Assembly: GCF_002742335.1 (NCBI RefSeq)
Contig: NZ_MDGR01000007.1
Location: 748,501-812,500, forward strand
Direction: 5' to 3'
From: Reichenbachiella sp. 5M10
Lineage (GTDB): Bacteria > Bacteroidota > Bacteroidia > Cytophagales > Cyclobacteriaceae
DNA: 64,000 nt
Part shown: piece after piece, positions 9,732 through 18,801 of the stretch
How the letters are laid out: every line of letters starts with the position of its first letter
Numbering within the stretch: position 1 is the first letter of the stretch
The notes under the pieces: model-generated
The model's database searches: none
What the model saw: only the letters and a program-made list of their open reading frames with translations
Told to the model about the DNA's origin: nothing
Made by a program: the position numbers and the translations under genes

Positions 9732-9770
9732 CGAAAGTAGATGGGGATAGTTGTATGTGCAACCAACTAT
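9732..9770 (-). promoter_or_regulatory. Promoter and probable MarR operator of the RND operon
   Basis: On the minus strand a Bacteroidota-type -7 box TACTTTCG (9732-9739; consensus TAnnTTTG) is preceded about 20 nt upstream by a TTG. That TTG lies within a perfect inverted repeat, ATAGTTG-N10-CAACTAT (9747-9770). Nested in the repeat is TTG-N6-CAA, the spacing common in MarR operators. A repressor bound here would cover the -33 element. Inference from sequence only. Confidence 0.5.
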
Positions 9771-9807
9771 TTGTAGAAAAGGTTGATCTCAAGGATGAGC
9801 GGTCGTG

Positions 9808-11130
9808 TCAGTACTTTTCGTGAATTGCCCGGAGTATCTTTTCCATCTCTATTTTGACAGGATAGGAACTGCCCTTGTAGTTGTTGTTCATGAAGGTGAA
9901 AAGGAGGTCTCTGCCCGATTGCGTGCGAATGATACCTGTGAGGTTGTGGTTGTTGCTGAGTGTACCGGTCTTAGCAAATACGTAAGGCTCATCACCCGAG
10001 GAGGGCTTGTAGTAGTTGCGGATGGTGCCGTCCTGTCCACCGTTGGGCAGCAGAGCTTTGAACTCCTCCATGCTGATTTTTTTTAGAGTTTCGTTGAGCA
10101 GTGCGATCATGAAGCGTGGTGTGACGAGGTTGTAGCGGGAGAGGCCCGATCCATCTTTCCAGATGACTTGGTTGCGGTAATCGTATAGAGCGTGCAGCAG
10201 GATGTGATTGCGAAAGGAAGCCGAGCGCATGTCTAGACCGAGTGCCTGAGTGGCGATATATTGGAGTTGTTCGGCGATGAAGTTGTCGCTGCGTTTGAGC
10301 ATGAGTGCATAGAGATCCTTGGATTCGGTGGAGTACTTGATGTTGGGCTGTTCAAAATCGTGGTGACGCAGGCGTACGATTGGACGGTGCAAGGTGTCCT
10401 GAAGTAGAGCTACGGTCAGCTCGTCGGAGGTTTTGAACGGCACGCGATTTTTGTAATCCGAGCGAGATGTGTCCGGTGCAAATTGAAAGATGTTAGCATC
10501 TATATGGCGGGCATGTGCGTAGCTTTTGTTGTAGGTGGCAAATAGCTCTACATGGTCTTCAAAAAACGGCGGAGCAATGTCGAATTGGTGGTGAGTAGTG
10601 TCGTAGAGGAAGTTGAGCGCATTGCCATAGAGAGGGAAGCCACTACGCTCGACTTGGTAGTAGTATTCGTAGTCTTCCCAAGTCCAACCTGCCTCGTGTA
10701 CTTCGTCTTTGAAGTCCGGTTGGATATAGGCCAAGGTATGTGTAGTCTCTGCCAAGAGGTCAAACACGGGTTGGTTGTCAAAGTCGGGCCACAACAAGGT
10801 CGGGTCGCCTGTGCCGGTGAAGAAAAGTGTGTCGTCTCTGACTTCATAGATCAAGCCAGGGATGGAGTCTCCAAGAGCGACAAGACAACCATAAAATGTG
10901 AGGAGTTTGACATTGGATGCGGGAGCGAAATACTTGTCTGCATTGATCTCTACAAGGTTTTCTTGTGTAGTGGGGTCGTGTAGGATGAAACCTGTGAAGT
11001 GGCCTTGGAAAAGGGCATCCTTTTCGATGCTTTTTGTGACACTCCTGTTGTGGAGGTTTTGTTTCATCGTCACACATGATGTGACGCATAGACTGAGGAG
11101 TAGGAAAGCCGCTGCCCTGTGGATTATCAT
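9808..11130 (-). CDS. dacB: D-alanyl-D-alanine carboxypeptidase / PBP4-like lipoprotein (peptidase S13)
   Basis: This periplasmic serine DD-peptidase (about 440 residues) trims or cuts peptidoglycan peptides. The catalytic SxxK is in PASNVKLLTF, the second motif in DGSGLSRYN, and the KTG triad in FAKTGTLSNNHN. I place the start at 11130 (MIIHRAAAFLLLSLCVTSC) because this gives a clean lipoprotein signal with the lipobox cysteine in LCVTSC. The reading frame stays open for 28 more codons upstream, but that extension is not signal-like. An AAGGAG lies about 18 nt before the chosen ATG. It is divergent from the P1-nuclease-like gene. The symbol follows the family, not proven orthology. Confidence 0.88.
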   Translation of the reverse strand: MIIHRAAAFLLLSLCVTSCVTMKQNLHNRSVTKSIEKDALFQGHFTGFILHDPTTQENLVEINADKYFAPASNVKLLTFYGCLVALGDSIPGLIYEVRDDTLFFTGTGDPTLLWPDFDNQPVFDLLAETTHTLAYIQPDFKDEVHEAGWTWEDYEYYYQVERSGFPLYGNALNFLYDTTHHQFDIAPPFFEDHVELFATYNKSYAHARHIDANIFQFAPDTSRSDYKNRVPFKTSDELTVALLQDTLHRPIVRLRHHDFEQPNIKYSTESKDLYALMLKRSDNFIAEQLQYIATQALGLDMRSASFRNHILLHALYDYRNQVIWKDGSGLSRYNLVTPRFMIALLNETLKKISMEEFKALLPNGGQDGTIRNYYKPSSGDEPYVFAKTGTLSNNHNLTGIIRTQSGRDLLFTFMNNNYKGSSYPVKIEMEKILRAIHEKY

Positions 11131-11225
11131 GCCCAATGTTACAGTTTTCTCCTTAAAAATTTGAGACGTGTGAGCAATGTTTTGGTACATATCTACTAAT
11201 TTGTAGTGAACCAATCCTTGTCTTT

Positions 11226-12200
11226 ATGAAGAAACAAATGCTCTATGGGCTGATTGCTCTAAGTTTTCTTTGTTTGTCCTTTCGTGCTAGTTTTTGGGGT
11301 TTTCATGCCCACAAGAAGATCAACCGTCTGGCAGTGTTTACCCTACCTCCAGATTTGATTGACTTCTACAAGAAGCACATCGTGTACCTCACCGAAAATG
11401 CAGTCAACCCAGACGAACGGCGCTATGCTGTGCCTTGGGAAGCACCTCGGCATTATATTGACTTGGATGTCTATGGCGATGAGGCTCTAGAGGTATTGCC
11501 GCATCGTTGGGATAGTGCGGTGGCAGTATATAGTGAGGATACTTTGCAGGCGTATGGGATTGTGCCGTGGCACATTGCATTGATGAAGTGGCAGTTGACT
11601 CAGGCATTTGAGCAGCGCAACCTCGATGATATTTTGCGCTATTCGGCAGATATAGGCCATTATATTGCAGATTCCAATGTACCGCTACATACCACCGAAA
11701 ACTACAACGGTCAGTTGACCAATCAAGAGGGGATTCATGGATTTTGGGAGTCTCGTATTCCAGAGTTGTTGGATGAGGACTATGATTTCTTTGTGGGGCG
11801 TGCGGAGTATGTGGAGGATGTCAGTGCACGGGTATGGGAAGGGGTGGCTCAGGCACATCATGCGGTAGATTCTGTGTTGCGTTTTGAGCGAGAGCTGACG
11901 GAGGTGTTTCCAGAGAGCAAGAAGTACTCCTACGAGGACCGGGGCAGCCAAAGTGTCAAGGTCTACTCAAAGAAATTTACAGAAGCGTATCACACTAGGC
12001 TAGACGGTATGGTGGAGCGGCAGATGCGTGCAAGTATCCAGATGGTCGGCGATATTTGGTACAGCTGCTGGGTGGATGCTGGACAGCCTGATGTGGTAGA
12101 TTTATTGCAATTGGATTTGGATGCTAGAGCGATCGAAAAACTCAAGCAGGAAAGAGCGTCTTGGAAGGAAAGGATAGTAAAGAGCAGAGCACACAATTGA
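11226..12200 (+). CDS. Zinc-dependent phospholipase C / P1-nuclease-like secreted protein
   Basis: This 324-residue protein has an N-terminal signal peptide followed by WGFHAHKKINRLAVFTLP. The first tryptophan and histidines of the mature chain are typical zinc ligands of the PLC/P1 nuclease fold. Further ligands are visible in DIGHYIADSNVPLHTTENYNGQ and HGFWESRIPEL (H/D/H/E pattern). It probably hydrolyses phosphodiesters (lipids or nucleic acids) outside the cytoplasm; which one is not decidable. It is transcribed away from the dacB-like gene and towards ettA, with a hairpin between them. Confidence 0.82.
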   Translation: MKKQMLYGLIALSFLCLSFRASFWGFHAHKKINRLAVFTLPPDLIDFYKKHIVYLTENAVNPDERRYAVPWEAPRHYIDLDVYGDEALEVLPHRWDSAVAVYSEDTLQAYGIVPWHIALMKWQLTQAFEQRNLDDILRYSADIGHYIADSNVPLHTTENYNGQLTNQEGIHGFWESRIPELLDEDYDFFVGRAEYVEDVSARVWEGVAQAHHAVDSVLRFERELTEVFPESKKYSYEDRGSQSVKVYSKKFTEAYHTRLDGMVERQMRASIQMVGDIWYSCWVDAGQPDVVDLLQLDLDARAIEKLKQERASWKERIVKSRAHN

Positions 12201-12209
12201 GCTCTGCTC
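12180..12209. terminator. Hairpin between convergent genes
   Basis: A perfect 10-bp stem (12180-12189 with 12200-12209) and a 10-nt loop span the stop codon of the P1-nuclease-like gene. It lies 14 bp before the end of the convergent ettA gene. The T-tract is weak on both strands, so it may serve both genes with modest strength. Confidence 0.5.
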
Positions 12210-12222
12210 TTCGATGTTAGGC

Positions 12223-13902
12223 TTACTGTAGTTTTTTGTATTTGATGCGCTTGGGCTCAGCATTGCCTAGACGCTTGATTTTGGCTTCTTCATAGTCTGA
12301 GAAGCTGCCCTCAAAGAATACTACTTGGCTATCTCCTTCGAAAGCCAAGGTATGGGTACACACCCTATCCAAGAACCATCTATCGTGACTGATGATGACT
12401 GCACAGCCTGCGAAGTTGTCTAGCCCTTCTTCTAGTGCACGGAGTGTATTGACGTCCAGATCATTGGTAGGCTCATCAAGTAGAAGGAGGTTTGCCCCTT
12501 GCTTGAGAGTCATTGCGAGATGTACTCTGTTGCGCTCGCCACCTGAGAGTTCGCCGACTTTTTTGCCTTGGTCTCCGCCACCGAAGTTGAATTTGCTGAC
12601 GTATGCTCGGGAGTTCATTTGGCGACCACCAAGGTTGATGAGTTCGTTGCCTTCTGAGATGGTTTCCCAGACCGTTTTGTTTGGATCGAGGTTGTCGTGC
12701 TCCTGATCGACATAGGCGATTTGCACTGTAGATCCGATATCAAAACTACCCGTGTCTGGTTGTTCTTTGCCCGTGATCATGTTGAATAACGTGGTTTTAC
12801 CTGCGCCGTTTGGCCCCACGATCCCCACGATCCCTCCTTGCGGTAGAGAAAAGCTCAAGTTTTCATAAAGGAGCTTGTCGCCAAAAGATTTAGAAACGCC
12901 TTCTACTTCGATGACTTTGGAACCTAGACGCTCTCCGGCAGGGATGTATAGCTCTAGTTTAGCTTCTCGCTCTGCGGCATCTTGTCCTGCGAGTTTGTCG
13001 TAGGCGTTTAACCTTGCTTTGGCTTTGGCCTGACGCCCTTTGGGAGCCATGCGTACCCATTCAAGTTCACGTTGTAGGGTTTTTTGACGTTTGGATTCCG
13101 TCTTTTCTTCTTTCTCTAGTCTTTTTTGTTTTTGGTCAAGCCATGACGAGTAATTGCCTTTCCAAGGTATCCCTTCGCCACGATCGAGTTCGAGTATCCA
13201 TCCAGCGACATTGTCGAGGAAGTATCTATCGTGAGTCACAGCGATGACGGTTCCTTTGTACTGATTGAGGTGTTGCTCAAGCCAGTGTACAGATTCTGCA
13301 TCGAGGTGATTGGTAGGCTCATCGAGTAGGAGTACGTCGGGTTCTTGGAGTAGTAGTCGACATAGAGCGACTCTTCTTTTTTCTCCTCCCGAGAGGTTTT
13401 CGACGAGGGCTTCGGCTGGCGGTGTACGCAGCGCATCCATGGCACGGTCGAGTCGACTATCGAGCTCCCAAGCATTGAGATTGTCGAGTTTTTCTTGGAC
13501 AGAGGCCTGATCTGCCATTAGTTTGTCCATGGCGTCAGGGTTGTCGAGGATGTCTGGGTCAGCGAATTTTAGATTGATTTCTTCGAATTGGGCCAGTAGG
13601 TCCATGGTCTCTTGGACTCCTTCTTGTACAACTTCCTTGACGGTCTTTTTGGGGTCCAATTTGGGCTCTTGCTCGAGCAACCCGATGGAGTAGCCATCCG
13701 AAAACACTACTTCTCCTTGGTATTCGGTATCGATCCCAGCGATGATTCTCAGCAATGATGACTTACCCGATCCGTTGAGACCCAAAACACCGATTTTGGC
13801 TCCATAGAAAAAGGAGAGATAGATATTCTTTAAAACTTGCTTTTGTGGAGGGTAGATTTTGGATACCCCAGCCATGGAAAAGATTACTTTTTCGTCACTC
13901 AT
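12223..13902 (-). CDS. ettA: Energy-dependent translational throttle protein EttA (ABC-F)
   Basis: This 559-residue cytoplasmic ABC-F ATPase binds the ribosomal E site and gates entry into the elongation cycle according to energy state. It has two ABC domains with Walker A GLNGSGKSS and GPNGAGKTT, signatures NLSGGEKRR and ELSGGERNR, and Walker B LLLDEPTNHLD and LLLDEPTNDLD. The P-site tRNA interaction linker lies between them. I use the ATG at 13902 because the protein then begins MSDEKVIFSMAGVSKIYPP, the standard EttA N-terminus; the frame is open for 7 more codons upstream. Confidence 0.95.
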   Translation of the reverse strand: MSDEKVIFSMAGVSKIYPPQKQVLKNIYLSFFYGAKIGVLGLNGSGKSSLLRIIAGIDTEYQGEVVFSDGYSIGLLEQEPKLDPKKTVKEVVQEGVQETMDLLAQFEEINLKFADPDILDNPDAMDKLMADQASVQEKLDNLNAWELDSRLDRAMDALRTPPAEALVENLSGGEKRRVALCRLLLQEPDVLLLDEPTNHLDAESVHWLEQHLNQYKGTVIAVTHDRYFLDNVAGWILELDRGEGIPWKGNYSSWLDQKQKRLEKEEKTESKRQKTLQRELEWVRMAPKGRQAKAKARLNAYDKLAGQDAAEREAKLELYIPAGERLGSKVIEVEGVSKSFGDKLLYENLSFSLPQGGIVGIVGPNGAGKTTLFNMITGKEQPDTGSFDIGSTVQIAYVDQEHDNLDPNKTVWETISEGNELINLGGRQMNSRAYVSKFNFGGGDQGKKVGELSGGERNRVHLAMTLKQGANLLLLDEPTNDLDVNTLRALEEGLDNFAGCAVIISHDRWFLDRVCTHTLAFEGDSQVVFFEGSFSDYEEAKIKRLGNAEPKRIKYKKLQ

Positions 13903-13955
13903 TGTGTCAGTTTTTTTCGACAAATATGGAGAAAATAATTCTGTCTTTGGGCTGA

Positions 13956-15269
13956 ATGCCTAAATTTGCAGCCGTTTTTAACCATGGAAAATACATAGTG
14001 GAAATACCTTTTGGACATATTACAGACGGCATATTGTATAGAGATGCTGCTGGCGATTTTAGTGAACTGAAACTGGTGGAGGTTTCAGAGGAGGAAGCAC
14101 AGCAGTCTGTTTCTTTGTATATAGCAAGTTTTGAAAAGCTCAAGGGGAAGTTCTTGACCGTTGAAGAAAAGATCAATTCATCGAACAACAAGGGTTCGTT
14201 CTTGTCAAGCCTCCTTAATATCAAGGAGCAGTTGTCTACGCACGAAGGGCTCGGGGATTATGTGGGATTGCTTGAGAAAATTCAGAGCTATGAGAATCTG
14301 TTGGTAGACTATGTCACTAAAAATCGTCAGAAAAACACAGACATCAAGCAAGCTTTGTTGTTGGAGTTGGAAGTGATTTTAGCGAACAATGATTTAGAAG
14401 AGGCTTTTGAGCAAATTAAGGAGTTGAAAGCTCGGTGGATCAAGACAGGTAGTCCAAGCGAAGATCTCAAAGCCGAGTTGGAAGGGAAGTTTACCGAAGG
14501 AGTGGATCGGTTTTTTGAAAAAAGAAATTCATTTTTTGAAGACAAGAAAGAACTGGTAGAGGCGAGAATCTCTGAGTATCAGGAGATCATCAAGCAGATC
14601 AAAGAGATTCTCAAAGGGAAAGGGCTTGTCAAAGCGCAGGATAAAGTCAAAAGCCTGCAAGGTCAGTGGAAAGAAGTAGGGCGTATCCCAGAGGCGGAGT
14701 TTCAGAAGCTCAATGACAGTTATTGGGAATTGTGTCAGCAGTTTTTTGATAAAAAAAGGGCCGTGCAAAAGGAGGTGTCTAAAAATAAGGCACAGACTAA
14801 GAAGGAGAGTTTGGCACAGCGCCAAAAGGTCATCGAGAAGATAGAGGCTCTCAAAGAGCAAGCCCTCACTACAGAGGTAGGAAAGCAGCAAAAGGAACTT
14901 GCCAATGAGTGGAAAAATAGTGGTCAGGTTTCCCGCAAGGATAATCCGGAGATTCATCAAAGCTATTTGGCATTGTCTCGAGAGATTCAAGAGCGAGGGT
15001 TTGTGTATCAGTTGGCTAAGCGGAAAAACAAAGGTTTTGACACCAAGGCGGAGAAGGAAAAATACCAAGCATTGCAAAAAGTGGTACGCGACTTGCTGCG
15101 TAGAGACGAAAGTGAATTGCAGTTGTTTCAGGAAAATTTGGATAAAATGCACATCAACAAAGGGTCGTTTGTGGATATGTTGGACGCCAAATTGAAGGCT
15201 CAGCAAGAAAAAGTAGCCATGAAACAAGGGATACTGAAAGGTATTCAAGCGAAGATCAAAGAGAGTTGA
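13956..15269 (+). CDS. DUF349 domain protein
   Basis: This 437-residue, highly charged, helix-rich cytoplasmic protein contains repeated units of the DUF349 type. Visible W-containing cores are KELKARWIKTG, VKSLQGQWKEVGRIPEAEF and KELANEWKNSGQVSRKDNPEI, each followed by an F/W-rich helix (RFFEKRNSFFEDKKE, CQQFFDKKRAV). Family members occur widely in Bacteroidota; their function is not established. It diverges from ettA with a 53-bp gap, which must hold both promoters. Confidence 0.8.
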   Translation: MPKFAAVFNHGKYIVEIPFGHITDGILYRDAAGDFSELKLVEVSEEEAQQSVSLYIASFEKLKGKFLTVEEKINSSNNKGSFLSSLLNIKEQLSTHEGLGDYVGLLEKIQSYENLLVDYVTKNRQKNTDIKQALLLELEVILANNDLEEAFEQIKELKARWIKTGSPSEDLKAELEGKFTEGVDRFFEKRNSFFEDKKELVEARISEYQEIIKQIKEILKGKGLVKAQDKVKSLQGQWKEVGRIPEAEFQKLNDSYWELCQQFFDKKRAVQKEVSKNKAQTKKESLAQRQKVIEKIEALKEQALTTEVGKQQKELANEWKNSGQVSRKDNPEIHQSYLALSREIQERGFVYQLAKRKNKGFDTKAEKEKYQALQKVVRDLLRRDESELQLFQENLDKMHINKGSFVDMLDAKLKAQQEKVAMKQGILKGIQAKIKES

Positions 15270-15455
15270 TTCTTGTTTTTGGACACTTTGTCTAACCCCT
15301 TAGAGTTGGATTTGCGATTTTTATCTAGAGAATGTATATTCAAGTGATAAAAAGTGTAATAATAAAGCAGATATTAAACAAGAATGTTTGAAATGTCGTT
15401 TTAAAATATATTTTTGCACGACAAATTTAGAAACCACTAAAACAAGGATTTTAAT

Positions 15456-15677
15456 ATGTATTGGACATTAGAATTAGCGTCATACTTGGAAGATGCTCCT
15501 TGGCCAGCTTCAAAAGATGAATTGATTGATTACTCTATCAGGTCAGGAGCCCCTTTGGAGGTTGTGGAGAATTTACAGGAGTTGGAAGATGATGGGCAGC
15601 CTTTTGAGAATATTGAGGAGATATGGCCAGATTATCCTACGAAAGAGGATTTCTTCTTCAACGAAGACGAGTATTGA
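15456..15677 (+). CDS. Small acidic DUF2795 protein
   Basis: This 73-residue cytoplasmic protein has the DUF2795 pattern: ELASYLEDAPWPASKDELIDYSIRSGAP, then VVENLQELEDDGQPFENIEEIWPDYPTKEDFFFNEDEY. It is strongly acidic at the C-terminus. It stands alone downstream of the DUF349 gene, with 186 bp before it for its own promoter and a terminator just after. Homologues are conserved in Bacteroidota, without a settled function. Confidence 0.82.
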   Translation: MYWTLELASYLEDAPWPASKDELIDYSIRSGAPLEVVENLQELEDDGQPFENIEEIWPDYPTKEDFFFNEDEY

Positions 15678-15713
15678 TTGTAACAAACAACTACTCAGAA
15701 TAAAAGAATATAG

Positions 15714-15735
15714 ATGCTCGGCAATAGTCGGGCAT
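15714..15735 (+). terminator. Terminator of the DUF2795 gene
   Basis: A 7-bp stem ATGCTCG/CGGGCAT with one G-T pair and an 8-nt loop is followed by TATTTTTTT on the plus strand. Its right arm reaches the stop codon of the convergent ispD gene. Confidence 0.65.
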
Positions 15736-16412
15736 TATTTTTTTCTATGAGTCAACAATGCTTCTGCGAGGATGATGTCTTCTGGTGTTGTGATTTTGAT
15801 GTTTTCATAGCTTCCTTGTACCAAGTTGATTTGACCTCCGATACTTTCTAGGACACTGGCATCATCGGTGAATGACTGCTGTGGGTTTGCTGTAGCAAAC
15901 GCATGTCGGATAGTTTGGACCTGAAAGGTCTGTGGGGTCTGTATAGCTACATAGGCAGAGCGGTCAACTGCTTGGTTGTGGTCGGATTTGATTTCTCTCA
16001 ACGAGTCTTTGATGGCTACTGAGGCCACGGCATTCTGATGCAGTTGTGCATGTGTGTACGTCCTGTGTATCACTTCGGAGCATACCAGAGGGCGAGCACC
16101 GTCGTGGATAGCTACGAGACCATCCGTGTCGATGAGCTGTAGTCCGTTGCGTACCGAATCGAAGCGTGTGTCCCCACCTGTGGTGACACGATGGGAGACA
16201 GGGAAGTCATGCTCCTCTACGAGTCTCTGCCAGGTCTCGAGGTGGGCTGCAGGCAATACCAGCAAGATGTGTAGATGCTTGTCGTAGTGGTGAAATGCTT
16301 CTAGCGTGTGCATCAAGATGGGTTTCCCTTGGAGCGATAGAAATTGTTTGGGGCGGTCAGCTTTCATTCGGCTGCCACTTCCTCCCGCTACGATGATGAC
16401 ATACTTATCCAT
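15735..16412 (-). CDS. ispD: 2-C-methyl-D-erythritol 4-phosphate cytidylyltransferase
   Basis: This 225-residue enzyme couples MEP with CTP to form CDP-ME in the non-mevalonate isoprenoid pathway. The nucleotide-binding IIVAGGSGSRMKADRPKQF lies at the N-terminus, followed by VAIHDGARPLV and TDDASVLE, all IspD motifs. I use the ATG at 16412 (MDKYVIIVAGG), where the family usually begins; an in-frame ATG four codons upstream is less likely. It lies downstream of queA on the same strand, but a strong terminator separates them. Confidence 0.94.
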   Translation of the reverse strand: MDKYVIIVAGGSGSRMKADRPKQFLSLQGKPILMHTLEAFHHYDKHLHILLVLPAAHLETWQRLVEEHDFPVSHRVTTGGDTRFDSVRNGLQLIDTDGLVAIHDGARPLVCSEVIHRTYTHAQLHQNAVASVAIKDSLREIKSDHNQAVDRSAYVAIQTPQTFQVQTIRHAFATANPQQSFTDDASVLESIGGQINLVQGSYENIKITTPEDIILAEALLTHRKK

Positions 16413-16435
16413 ACCTGAAAACAAAGGTCATAAAA

Positions 16436-16460
16436 AAGCTCCGATGATTCATCGGAGCTT
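16436..16460 (-). terminator. Terminator between queA and ispD
   Basis: An 11-bp perfect stem (16436-16446 with 16450-16460) closes a 3-nt loop. A-tracts and T-tracts flank it on both sides, so it can act in either direction. It is placed to end the queA transcript before ispD. Confidence 0.85.
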
Positions 16461-16474
16461 TTGTTTTTTGTGAT

Positions 16475-17521
16475 TTAGATAATCAGCATAGCGTCACCAT
16501 AACTGAAGAACCTATATTTCTCTTTGATGGCTACTTGGTATGCTTCCATGATCAAGTCATACCCTCCAAATGCCGCTGCATTCATCAACAGTGTTGATTC
16601 AGGCAGATGAAAGTTGGTTAGTAGTGATTTTACAATTTTGCTTTCGTAAGGAGGGAAGATGAACTTGTCCGTCCAGCCTTCGTTTGGTTTCAGTCTGTCA
16701 TTGGCAGAGACAGATGATTCGAGTGCTCTGAGCACAGTAGTGCCCACCGCACATACGTTGTGCTTGGTGTCGAGCGCGGTGTTGACGATGTCTGTAGTCT
16801 TTTCTCCTACCATGAAGTTCTCAGAATCCATTTTGTGCTTGGTGAGATCTTCTACGTCCACAGGCCTGAAGGTGCCCAGCCCTAAATGTAGGGTAATAGG
16901 ACTCACGTCTACCCCCTGTAGTTCCAGTCTCTTCAGTACTGACATGGTGAAGTGTATACCTGCTGTAGGAGCAGCTACTGCACCGACCTTGTCAGCGTAG
17001 ATGGTTTGGAATCTTTCTCGGTCTTCTTCTTCGGTCTTGCGAGCGATTTCTTTCGGCAGAGGTGTTTCTCCCAACTCATCGATGGTTTTGTAGAATTCCT
17101 CATCGGTCCCGTCAAACAGAAATCGAATCGTACGGCCTCTAGAGGTTGTATTATCAATTACTTCTGCCACGAGATCACCCTCACCAAAGTAGAGTTTATT
17201 GCCGACACGAATTTTTCTAGCTGGGTCGACCAGTACGTCCCAAAGGTGTAGCTCTTTGTTGAGCTCTCTCAATAGGAATACTTCGATCTTGGCACCTGTT
17301 TTTTCCTTGTTTCCATATAGTCTCGCCGGAAAAACCTTGGTGTCGTTGATGATGACACTGTCACCTTCATTGAAATATTCAATAAAGTCCTTGAATACTT
17401 TGTGCTCGATCTTTCCAGAATCCTTGTGTACGACCATCATTCTGGATTCGTCACGGTTTTCTGTAGGATAAAGTGCTAGTAGCCCTGGTGGCAGGTCAAA
17501 CTTAAATTCAGATAATTTCAT
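16475..17521 (-). CDS. queA: tRNA preQ1(34) S-adenosylmethionine ribosyltransferase-isomerase
   Basis: This 348-residue QueA moves the ribosyl group of SAM onto preQ1 at the wobble position of tRNA, giving epoxyqueuosine. Diagnostic stretches are [18 protein letters not shown] at the N-terminus, [27 protein letters not shown] and [20 protein letters not shown] near the C-terminus. The length matches the family (about 345-350). It has its own terminator and a 173-bp region upstream. Confidence 0.96.
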   Translation of the reverse strand: MKLSEFKFDLPPGLLALYPTENRDESRMMVVHKDSGKIEHKVFKDFIEYFNEGDSVIINDTKVFPARLYGNKEKTGAKIEVFLLRELNKELHLWDVLVDPARKIRVGNKLYFGEGDLVAEVIDNTTSRGRTIRFLFDGTDEEFYKTIDELGETPLPKEIARKTEEEDRERFQTIYADKVGAVAAPTAGIHFTMSVLKRLELQGVDVSPITLHLGLGTFRPVDVEDLTKHKMDSENFMVGEKTTDIVNTALDTKHNVCAVGTTVLRALESSVSANDRLKPNEGWTDKFIFPPYESKIVKSLLTNFHLPESTLLMNAAAFGGYDLIMEAYQVAIKEKYRFFSYGDAMLII

Positions 17522-17700
17522 TCGTTAAATGTTTTGTGGACTGGAACTCGTATTGAATATTCTCTGAGAGAAGTGGAAACATTCAAATTCAATGGTTATG
17601 TAAGCGCATAATACGCTCATTCTATAAAAATAAGAGGGCAAAATTAGTGAATTGAAGTCATAAGTTGAGGAAAAGAAGCTAATAATTATGAGAGTTGAGT

Positions 17701-17737
17701 AAAATAAAAGGGAGACCATTGGTCTCCCTTTTATTTT
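17701..17737 (-). terminator. Strong terminator after the small lipoprotein gene
   Basis: A perfect 17-bp stem (17701-17717 with 17721-17737) has a 3-nt loop and A/T-rich outer arms that supply a T-tract in either direction. It lies 35 bp past the small lipoprotein stop on the minus strand. Confidence 0.9.
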
Positions 17738-17771
17738 ATGTACGTTCTTTTCAGAACATCTGTTGGTTTTG

Positions 17772-18002
17772 TTATTCTGCTACTACAGTATCTGCTTCTA
17801 CTTCTACAGAGTCCATTTCCATAGCTGTTGTATCTGAGTCTACCACAGCGCTATCGAGGACAACTTCTGTTTCTACTTCTACAATTTCTTCTTCTGTTAC
17901 TTCTTCGCTTTGGCTTGCGCTACCTTGTGACGAACAAGAAACCATAGCAAATGATAGAATAAATGCAGCCACTAATAAATTAACGTTTTTCAAAATTTTC
18001 AT
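17772..18002 (-). CDS. Small acidic lipoprotein
   Basis: This 76-residue protein starts MKILKNVNLLVAAFILSF and has a lipobox ending in VSC, so it should be exported and lipidated. After the cysteine it is low-complexity, built of E, V, D, S and T, with alternating acidic and valine residues and no other cysteine. The frame extends nine codons further upstream, but the signal peptide fixes the start at 18002. It has its own strong terminator. No family was recognised; it may be an abundant surface or periplasmic filler protein. Confidence 0.7.
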   Translation of the reverse strand: MKILKNVNLLVAAFILSFAMVSCSSQGSASQSEEVTEEEIVEVETEVVLDSAVVDSDTTAMEMDSVEVEADTVVAE

Positions 18003-18121
18003 TGGTAATAAGTTTTGATTTAAGACCATGAAAGTAGGTTGTTAATTTTGCATTGTCAACTCGCAAAGTGTACTTTTTTTATAATTATTAATAAAATAAA
18101 AAGATTCTGCTAAAAAGCATC

Positions 18122-18682
18122 TTAATCATTGTATTCATTCATGGTTCGTTGCGCTCCCTGTGTGCAAAACGATAAGATCATGTGGCAAGCCTTTTCTATT
18201 TTGAGGGGTAAGTCAATGAACTGATCTTTGGTGAAATTACTCAAGACATAGTCTGCTTGTTGGCCTGGATGGAAGTCATTGCCTACCCCGAATTTGAGTC
18301 GGGCATAGTCGTTGCCTCCAGTCATGGCGTCTATGTCTCTGAGTCCATTATGTCCGGCATGACTGCCTTTGACTCTCAGTCTTAGATTGCCATAAGGTAG
18401 CGCGAGATCGTCTGTCACTACGAGGATGTTGCTTTTGTTGACTTTGAGTTCTTGCATCCAGTAGTTCACTGCTTTGCCACTGAGGTTCATATATGTAGTG
18501 GGTTTGATGAGGTGGATGGTTCTACCCTTGTGTTTGAATTCGGTTTTGTTGGCAAGCTTGAGGTGTTCGAATGTGGCATGTTGATCTTCCGCTAGTTTGT
18601 CTAGTGTCAAGAAACCAATGTTGTGACGAGTGAGCTCATATTCTGGGCCGATATTGCCGAGCCCAATGATTAAATACTTCAT
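18122..18682 (-). CDS. pth: Peptidyl-tRNA hydrolase
   Basis: This 186-residue Pth cleaves peptidyl-tRNA released from stalled ribosomes. The catalytic histidine is H20 in YELTRHNIGF. Substrate-site motifs TYMNLSGKAV and DDLALPYGNLRLRVKGSHAGHNGLRDI are intact. It lies downstream of rplY and prs on the same strand, the usual Bacteroidota order, but a terminator sits between rplY and pth. Confidence 0.96.
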   Translation of the reverse strand: MKYLIIGLGNIGPEYELTRHNIGFLTLDKLAEDQHATFEHLKLANKTEFKHKGRTIHLIKPTTYMNLSGKAVNYWMQELKVNKSNILVVTDDLALPYGNLRLRVKGSHAGHNGLRDIDAMTGGNDYARLKFGVGNDFHPGQQADYVLSNFTKDQFIDLPLKIEKACHMILSFCTQGAQRTMNEYND

Positions 18683-18748
18683 ATGTCAAAGGTATGGATT
18701 ATCGTTTTTACTATAGAGGAGGTGTGGGTCAAAAAAGTGAAGGCAAAA

Positions 18749-18778
18749 AAAATCCTGTTCGTTTCTGAACAGGATTTT
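18749..18778 (-). terminator. Terminator after rplY
   Basis: A 12-bp perfect stem (18749-18760 with 18767-18778) with a 6-nt loop is followed on the minus strand by a T-rich run. It ends the prs-rplY transcript before pth. Confidence 0.85.
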
Positions 18779-18801
18779 AAGTTTTTCAATCAAACGCTGG
18801 G

